This document shows, piece after piece, positions 6,192 to 9,299 of a DNA stretch of 9,299 nt; position 1 is the stretch's first letter, and every line of letters starts with the position of its first letter. Under the pieces are notes generated by a model, which was not told the DNA's origin, did no database searches, and saw nothing but the letters and a program-made list of their open reading frames with translations. Both the position numbers and the translations under genes were made by a program. Source of the stretch: an uncultured Bacilli bacterium (GTDB taxonomy: Bacteria > Bacillota_I > Bacilli_A > RF39 > UBA660); contig CALVIJ010000030.1 in the NCBI GenBank assembly GCA_944329505.1, positions 1 through 9,299 on the forward strand, written 5' to 3'.

Positions 6192-7604
6192 TTATATTTC
6201 ATCTATTTGCATAAAATTGGTATATTTAACTTTTTTAAATGGATAACCACCTGTAATAATAATCTTATCTCCTGGATTTAGCTTTAGGGTTGTTTCTATT
6301 TCTTTTTTAACGTTTTCGGTCAGTTCATCTAAAGTGTCTCCTTTAGCATTTACTGGCAAGACTCCAAAATGAAGTTGTAAGCTTTTGACTACTTCGTTAC
6401 TTGATGCTGCAGCTACGATTGGACATGGTGGTTTTAGCTGGCTAATTCTTCTAGCAGTTCTTCCATATGTGGTTGCAACTAAAATAGCCTTACAATCAAG
6501 TTCATTGGCACCTAAAACGACGCTTGAAGAGACTGTAGATGTGATGTTTTTTTGTTTTTCATTTAAAGATTTACGGAAGAAATAACCATAATCAATACTA
6601 TCTTCAGACTCTCTGATTATTTTACTAACAATTCTAACTGTATCAATTGGATGGGCTCCGACGGTTGTTTCACTAGTTAACATGATAGCATCAATGGCTT
6701 CTGAAACTAAAGTCGAAAGATCTGATACTTCAGCACGATTAGGAACAGATTTTTTAGTTAAAAAACTATTAAACTCGGCAGTTACAATGATTAAACAGCC
6801 TTGTTCATAACATTTATGAATGGTTTTCTTTTGGATGTTTGGAACTATTTCAATTGGCATTTCAATACCTAAATCACCACGATCTAAAATTATACCATCG
6901 GCGATATTAATTATATTGTCAATGTCTTCAACAGCTCTTTTATTTTCTATTTTTGCTAGTAGTCCAATGTGTTCATTTTTTAATTCAATCAATAAATCAT
7001 TTATTTCAAGAACATCTTCAGCTGAAGATACACCTGATACACCGATAAAGTCAACACCCATTTCATTAGCAAATAAAATATCTTGATAATCTTGTTCGGT
7101 TAAAAATTTACGACTTGGTCTAGTTTCTGGTAAGTAAATTTTAGAATTATCTGTTACTTCCCCACCCTTTAAAACTGCACACACAACGTAATCTAAACCT
7201 TTTTCCGTAACTTGTAATATGACATTACCTTTACTTAACTTTATTTTTGTATGATATTTTAAATCATTAACTAAATTTGGATAGTTAACAGAAAAGCCCG
7301 TCATATTACCTTTAGTTTCGTTCATATAAATTCTGATTTTATCACCAGTATTTAAATAAGCTTTACCTCCAGTAAATGTATCGGTTCTAATACATGGACC
7401 TTCTAAATCTATCATTATGGCGGTATTAGTTCCCAGTCTTTCATTTGTTTCATTAATTATCTTGATTAATCTACGGCAAACATCCTGTGAGGAATAACTC
7501 ATGTTTAAACGAATAACATCAATTCCACTTTTGATGAACTCTTCTATTTGTTTTACTTCGTTTTTATTTTCACATACTGTTGCAATTAGTTTTGTTTTTT
7601 CCAT
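6192..7604 (-). CDS. pyk: Pyruvate kinase-like protein with changed active-site residues
   Basis: A 470-residue homologue of pyruvate kinase, the glycolytic enzyme that makes ATP and pyruvate from phosphoenolpyruvate. Start: ATG at 7604 after AGGGTGG (7610-7616); a GTG at 7613 lies inside that site. Full domain order: barrel with inserted B domain (about 75-155), and C-terminal domain ending 'YGRTARRISQLKPPCPIVA' (380-398) and 'GDKIIITGGYP'. Retained: Arg32, Asn34 and Ser36 ('RLNMSYS'), Asp66, Arg73, Lys218 and Glu220 ('AKIEN'), and 'RGDLG' with Asp244. Changed against the usual motifs: D-T-K-G-P-E-I-R is D-L-E-G-P-C-I-R (66-73), A-R-G-D is D-R-G-D, A-T-Q-M is T-A-E-F (275-278), and M-L-S-G-E-T is M-L-T-S-E-T. 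It is first in an operon with the GH31 gene. It may be a paralogue with reduced or different activity; the symbol marks the family only. Confidence 0.85.
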   Translation of the reverse strand: MEKTKLIATVCENKNEVKQIEEFIKSGIDVIRLNMSYSSQDVCRRLIKIINETNERLGTNTAIMIDLEGPCIRTDTFTGGKAYLNTGDKIRIYMNETKGNMTGFSVNYPNLVNDLKYHTKIKLSKGNVILQVTEKGLDYVVCAVLKGGEVTDNSKIYLPETRPSRKFLTEQDYQDILFANEMGVDFIGVSGVSSAEDVLEINDLLIELKNEHIGLLAKIENKRAVEDIDNIINIADGIILDRGDLGIEMPIEIVPNIQKKTIHKCYEQGCLIIVTAEFNSFLTKKSVPNRAEVSDLSTLVSEAIDAIMLTSETTVGAHPIDTVRIVSKIIRESEDSIDYGYFFRKSLNEKQKNITSTVSSSVVLGANELDCKAILVATTYGRTARRISQLKPPCPIVAAASSNEVVKSLQLHFGVLPVNAKGDTLDELTENVKKEIETTLKLNPGDKIIITGGYPFKKVKYTNFMQIDEI

Positions 7605-7609
7605 GTTTA

Positions 7610-7616
7610 CCACCCT
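7610..7616 (-). promoter_or_regulatory. Ribosome binding site that sets the pyruvate kinase-like start
   Basis: AGGGTGG lies 5 bases before the ATG at 7604. The GTG codon at 7611-7613, which would add three residues, is embedded in this site and has no good site of its own. Confidence 0.65.
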
Positions 7617-7627
7617 ATTCTATTTAA

Positions 7628-7656
7628 ATTATAAATTATATGCTTTTTAAAGTCAA
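7628..7656 (-). promoter_or_regulatory. Strong promoter of the pyruvate kinase-like/GH31 operon
   Basis: On the minus strand TTGACT (7651-7656), 17-base spacer, and a perfect TATAAT (7628-7633); a second TATAAT overlaps the spacer at 7635-7640. This is the best sigma-A-type promoter in the window. Predicted start near 7621, leader about 17 bases. No clear cre site or riboswitch was seen around it. Confidence 0.8.
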
Positions 7657-7672
7657 TGAAATTTGCATAATT

Positions 7673-7700
7673 TAAAAGATGTAGTTTTTATTCTACATCT
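7673..7700 (-). terminator. Terminator of the EIIB-like gene
   Basis: AGATGTAG and CTACATCT (7677-7684 and 7693-7700) form a perfect 8-bp stem with an 8-base loop. On the minus strand it is followed by TTTTAAATT. The stop codon TAG (7699-7701) lies in the stem. The T-tract is short, so some read-through into the next operon is possible. Confidence 0.65.
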
Positions 7701-8010
7701 ATTTTAAATCATCGATATTTTTCTTTAATTGCTTCGCATCTTCGCCAAAAATTATTTTGAGTTGATTATCTATTTCTACAATTCCTTGAGCACCCATTTT
7801 TTGAATGGCTTCTTTATTGACCAGTTCAATATTATGTAAATTTACGACAAATCTTGAATTGTTTACTTCATAATTAATAATATTAGCCGTTCCACCTAGA
7901 TACTCAATTAGTTTATTGGCTTCTAATTTAAAGTCTTTATTTTTTGCTTTTAAAATTGCGAATGCGACTATTAATAGAACTATAACTATAATTACATATT
8001 GCCATATCAT
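7699..8010 (-). CDS. Membrane-anchored PTS EIIB-like domain protein lacking the phosphorylatable cysteine
   Basis: A 103-residue protein from the ATG at 8010, placed by AGGTGAT (8015-8021). GTG at 8019 and ATG at 8016 are in frame but lie within that site. One N-terminal membrane helix (about 4-20) is followed by a basic linker and a glucose-type EIIB domain: 'KLIEYLGGTANI' (33-44), 'INYEVNNSRFVVNL' (45-58) and 'MGAQGIVEIDNQLKIIFG' (72-89), which match the usual I-x-x-L-G-G, D-A-C-x-T-R-L-R and G-A-x-G-V...V-I-F-G landmarks. Real EIIB domains receive phosphate on Cys; here the aligned residue is Asn50, so phosphotransfer to sugar is not expected. No EIIC or EIIA is nearby. It may be a membrane-attached binding or sensing domain; this is inference. 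It is transcribed alone and divergently from the FtsW/RodA-family gene. Confidence 0.8.
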   Translation of the reverse strand: MIWQYVIIVIVLLIVAFAILKAKNKDFKLEANKLIEYLGGTANIINYEVNNSRFVVNLHNIELVNKEAIQKMGAQGIVEIDNQLKIIFGEDAKQLKKNIDDLK

Positions 8011-8014
8011 TTTC

Positions 8015-8021
8015 ATCACCT
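8015..8021 (-). promoter_or_regulatory. Ribosome binding site that sets the EIIB-like start
   Basis: AGGTGAT matches the downstream half of the extended Shine-Dalgarno sequence and ends 4 bases before the ATG at 8010. The divergent FtsW/RodA gene uses the same GGTGAT-N4-ATG layout. Confidence 0.65.
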
Positions 8022-8027
8022 ATTATC

Positions 8028-8033
8028 ATTATA
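8028..8033 (-). promoter_or_regulatory. Putative -10 element of the EIIB-like gene
   Basis: A perfect TATAAT on the minus strand, 17 bases upstream of the ATG at 8010. No good -35 hexamer was found at normal spacing, so the promoter may need an activator or be weak. Confidence 0.45.
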
Positions 8034-8138
8034 CTATAATTTTTGTATTTTTAATATATCATTTTAAGTTAAATTTGAATTATTGATAGTTGATAATAAT
8101 ATATTGACTAATTTTTGCTTATCTTTGTTTATTTTTTG

Positions 8139-8162
8139 TTAGTAAATCATATGTTTTACTAA
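8139..8162. promoter_or_regulatory. 24-bp dyad, candidate operator between divergent genes
   Basis: Arms TTAGTAAA (8139-8146) and TTTACTAA (8155-8162) are perfect inverted copies, and the centre contains the palindrome CATATG (8148-8153), so 22 of 24 positions are symmetrical. No T-tract follows on either strand, so it is not a standard terminator. It lies between the EIIB-like and FtsW/RodA-family genes, about 35 bases upstream of the latter's -35. Confidence 0.45.
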
Positions 8163-8196
8163 ATAAAGAATATTTTAGTTAATTTTTTTAAATTAA

Positions 8197-8225
8197 TTGT
8201 AACTTTAGTCAGTTTAGTGTATTAT
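8197..8225 (+). promoter_or_regulatory. Putative promoter of the FtsW/RodA-family gene
   Basis: TTGTAA (8197-8202), 17-base spacer, TATTAT (8220-8225); four and five of six matches. The predicted start is near 8232, directly before the GGTGAT binding site at 8233-8238, giving a leader of about 11 bases. Confidence 0.5.
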
Positions 8226-8242
8226 ATTTAATGGTGATACTT

Positions 8243-9299
8243 ATGAAAAACATTTCAAAATACAAAATAGATAAATCTATTTTAATTCCGATTTTGATTT
8301 TTGCTTTTATCAGTATTATTACTTTATATGGAGCTAATAGTATACTTCCTAGTACAATGGATCATTTAGTTACAAATCAAATAATTTGGTATATAATTGG
8401 ATTTGTTTTAGCTTATTTGATAATGACGGTGGGAAATACTTATATATATAGAATCAGTTGGTTTTTATATGGGATTGGAATTTTATCTTTAATTGGTCTT
8501 TTTTTCTTTGGAATATCTATTAATGATGCGAGATGTTGGTATGAGATAAAAGGTGTTGGAACTATACAACCTAGTGAATTTATGAAGATTATTTTAATTA
8601 TTGTAAATGCTACAATGATTTCTAAATTTAATGAAGAATTTCCAAATCCTAGTATAAGAGAAGAATTTATGTTTTTAATTAAAATCGCTTTAGTTGTTTT
8701 AGTACCTAGTATTTTAACTTTTATGCAGCCTGATACTGGAGTTGTATTAATATATTTATTAATTACATTTGTAATGCTGTTTATTTCTGGAATTAGATAT
8801 CGATGGTTTTTAATAGTTATAGGTATTGCTGGCTTCTTTGTTGCACTAGTTTTAGCAATATATTTTATTAATCAAGATTTATTTATCAAAATATTCGGTA
8901 CAAGCTTTTTTTTAAGAGTAGATCGACTACTTGATTGGTCTAATCAAAGTGGATATCAACTAGAAAATAGTTTAAGTGCGATTGGTTCGGCTGGATTATT
9001 TGGACACGGATTAACTAATAATCCAATATATTTTCCAGAAGCTCAAACTGATTTTATATTTGCGGTGTATGCAAGTCATTTTGGGTTTGTTGGTTCAGTA
9101 TTTTTACTAGCTTTGCTTGCCATGTTCGATATAAGATTAATAACCTTAGCTTTAAAGACAAATAAACTGGTTAATAAATATGTAGTAGCTGGCGTTGTTG
9201 GTATGCTTTTATATCAACAAATACAAAATATTGGAATGACTTTTGGGTTGTTACCAATTACGGGTATTACTTTACCTTTTATAAGTTATGGTGGGTCTA
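8243..9299 (+). CDS. rodA: FtsW/RodA/SpoVE (SEDS) family peptidoglycan polymerase, RodA-like, partial (C-terminus off the right edge)
   Basis: 352 codons are visible from the ATG at 8243, preceded by GGTGAT (8233-8238), to the window edge. SEDS proteins are multi-helix membrane glycosyltransferases that polymerise lipid II into glycan strands, working with a class B penicillin-binding protein. Seen: an N-terminal cytoplasmic segment, about nine or ten membrane helices, 'IQPSEFMK' (108-115), 'MQPDTGVVL' (161-169), 'SGYQLENSLSAIGSAGLFGHG' split around 236-256, 'EAQTDFIFAV' with Asp270 as the candidate catalytic residue, and 'LPITGITLPFISYGGS' (337-352) at the edge. The G-Y-Q...AIGS pattern favours RodA (elongation) over FtsW (division), but this is not certain. 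Oddities: the usual H-T-D is Q-T-D, and the A-E-E-x-G after it is A-S-H-F-G. About 30-50 residues are missing. Confidence 0.88.
   Translation, partial: MKNISKYKIDKSILIPILIFAFISIITLYGANSILPSTMDHLVTNQIIWYIIGFVLAYLIMTVGNTYIYRISWFLYGIGILSLIGLFFFGISINDARCWYEIKGVGTIQPSEFMKIILIIVNATMISKFNEEFPNPSIREEFMFLIKIALVVLVPSILTFMQPDTGVVLIYLLITFVMLFISGIRYRWFLIVIGIAGFFVALVLAIYFINQDLFIKIFGTSFFLRVDRLLDWSNQSGYQLENSLSAIGSAGLFGHGLTNNPIYFPEAQTDFIFAVYASHFGFVGSVFLLALLAMFDIRLITLALKTNKLVNKYVVAGVVGMLLYQQIQNIGMTFGLLPITGITLPFISYGGS

Noticed and set aside
5630..7086. Plus-strand open frames at 5630-5821, 6385-6585 and 6820-7086
   Set aside because: All are antisense to the GH31 and pyruvate kinase-like genes, whose protein motifs are unmistakable; none has a binding site or recognisable protein.
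7605..7700. Riboswitch or attenuator upstream of the pyruvate kinase-like operon
   Set aside because: The predicted leader is only about 17 bases, and the hairpin at 7677-7700 lies upstream of the promoter and ends the previous gene.
1..9299. CRISPR array, tRNA or rRNA genes, or a known defence cassette
   Set aside because: No regularly spaced repeats and no tRNA or rRNA-like sequence were found on reading; the only nuclease-like gene is the solitary Rpn homologue.

Overview
The window reads as low-GC chromosomal DNA (roughly 30% G+C by eye) from a Gram-positive-type bacterium, most likely a host- or gut-associated member of the Bacilli/Erysipelotrichia/Mollicutes side of the Firmicutes. The clues are strong AGGAGG- and GGTGAT-type ribosome binding sites, TATAAT promoters, an A/T-ending codon bias, a lipoprotein signal, a PTS EIIB-like domain and a SEDS cell-wall polymerase. 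Tryptophan is encoded by TGG and no internal TGA is needed in the long genes, so the standard bacterial code fits. The species cannot be named from this window.

Layout. 1-1083 (minus): a two-gene unit with a seven-helix BI-1/YetJ-type membrane protein followed, with a one-base stop/start overlap, by a YbaK/ProX-type aminoacyl-tRNA deacylase that runs off the left edge. 1190-2020 (minus): a stand-alone Rpn/PD-(D/E)XK family gene with its own promoter and terminator. 2081-2507: an AT-rich gap without a convincing gene. 2508-3155 (minus): an orphan two-helix membrane protein. 3275-3726 (plus): a small lipoprotein gene whose signal peptide is out of frame with its start at an A8 run, and whose tail also looks out of frame. 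3731-3766: a terminator shared by convergent genes. 3769-7604 (minus): a two-gene operon, pyruvate kinase-like then GH31 glycosidase-like. 7699-8010 (minus): a membrane-anchored EIIB-like domain without its phosphorylatable cysteine. 8243-9299 (plus): an FtsW/RodA-family gene running off the right edge.

The main theme is altered active sites. The GH31 protein keeps its nucleophile but has Lys at the acid/base position and Glu at a neighbouring conserved Arg. The pyruvate kinase homologue in the same operon keeps its Lys and metal ligands but has lost other signature residues. The adjacent EIIB domain has Asn where the phospho-Cys should be. Three neighbouring carbohydrate-related proteins with changed catalytic residues may be pseudoenzymes or regulators of sugar metabolism. 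This is inference from alignment by memory, not a computed result. No CRISPR array, tRNA, rRNA, intact insertion sequence or known defence system was seen.
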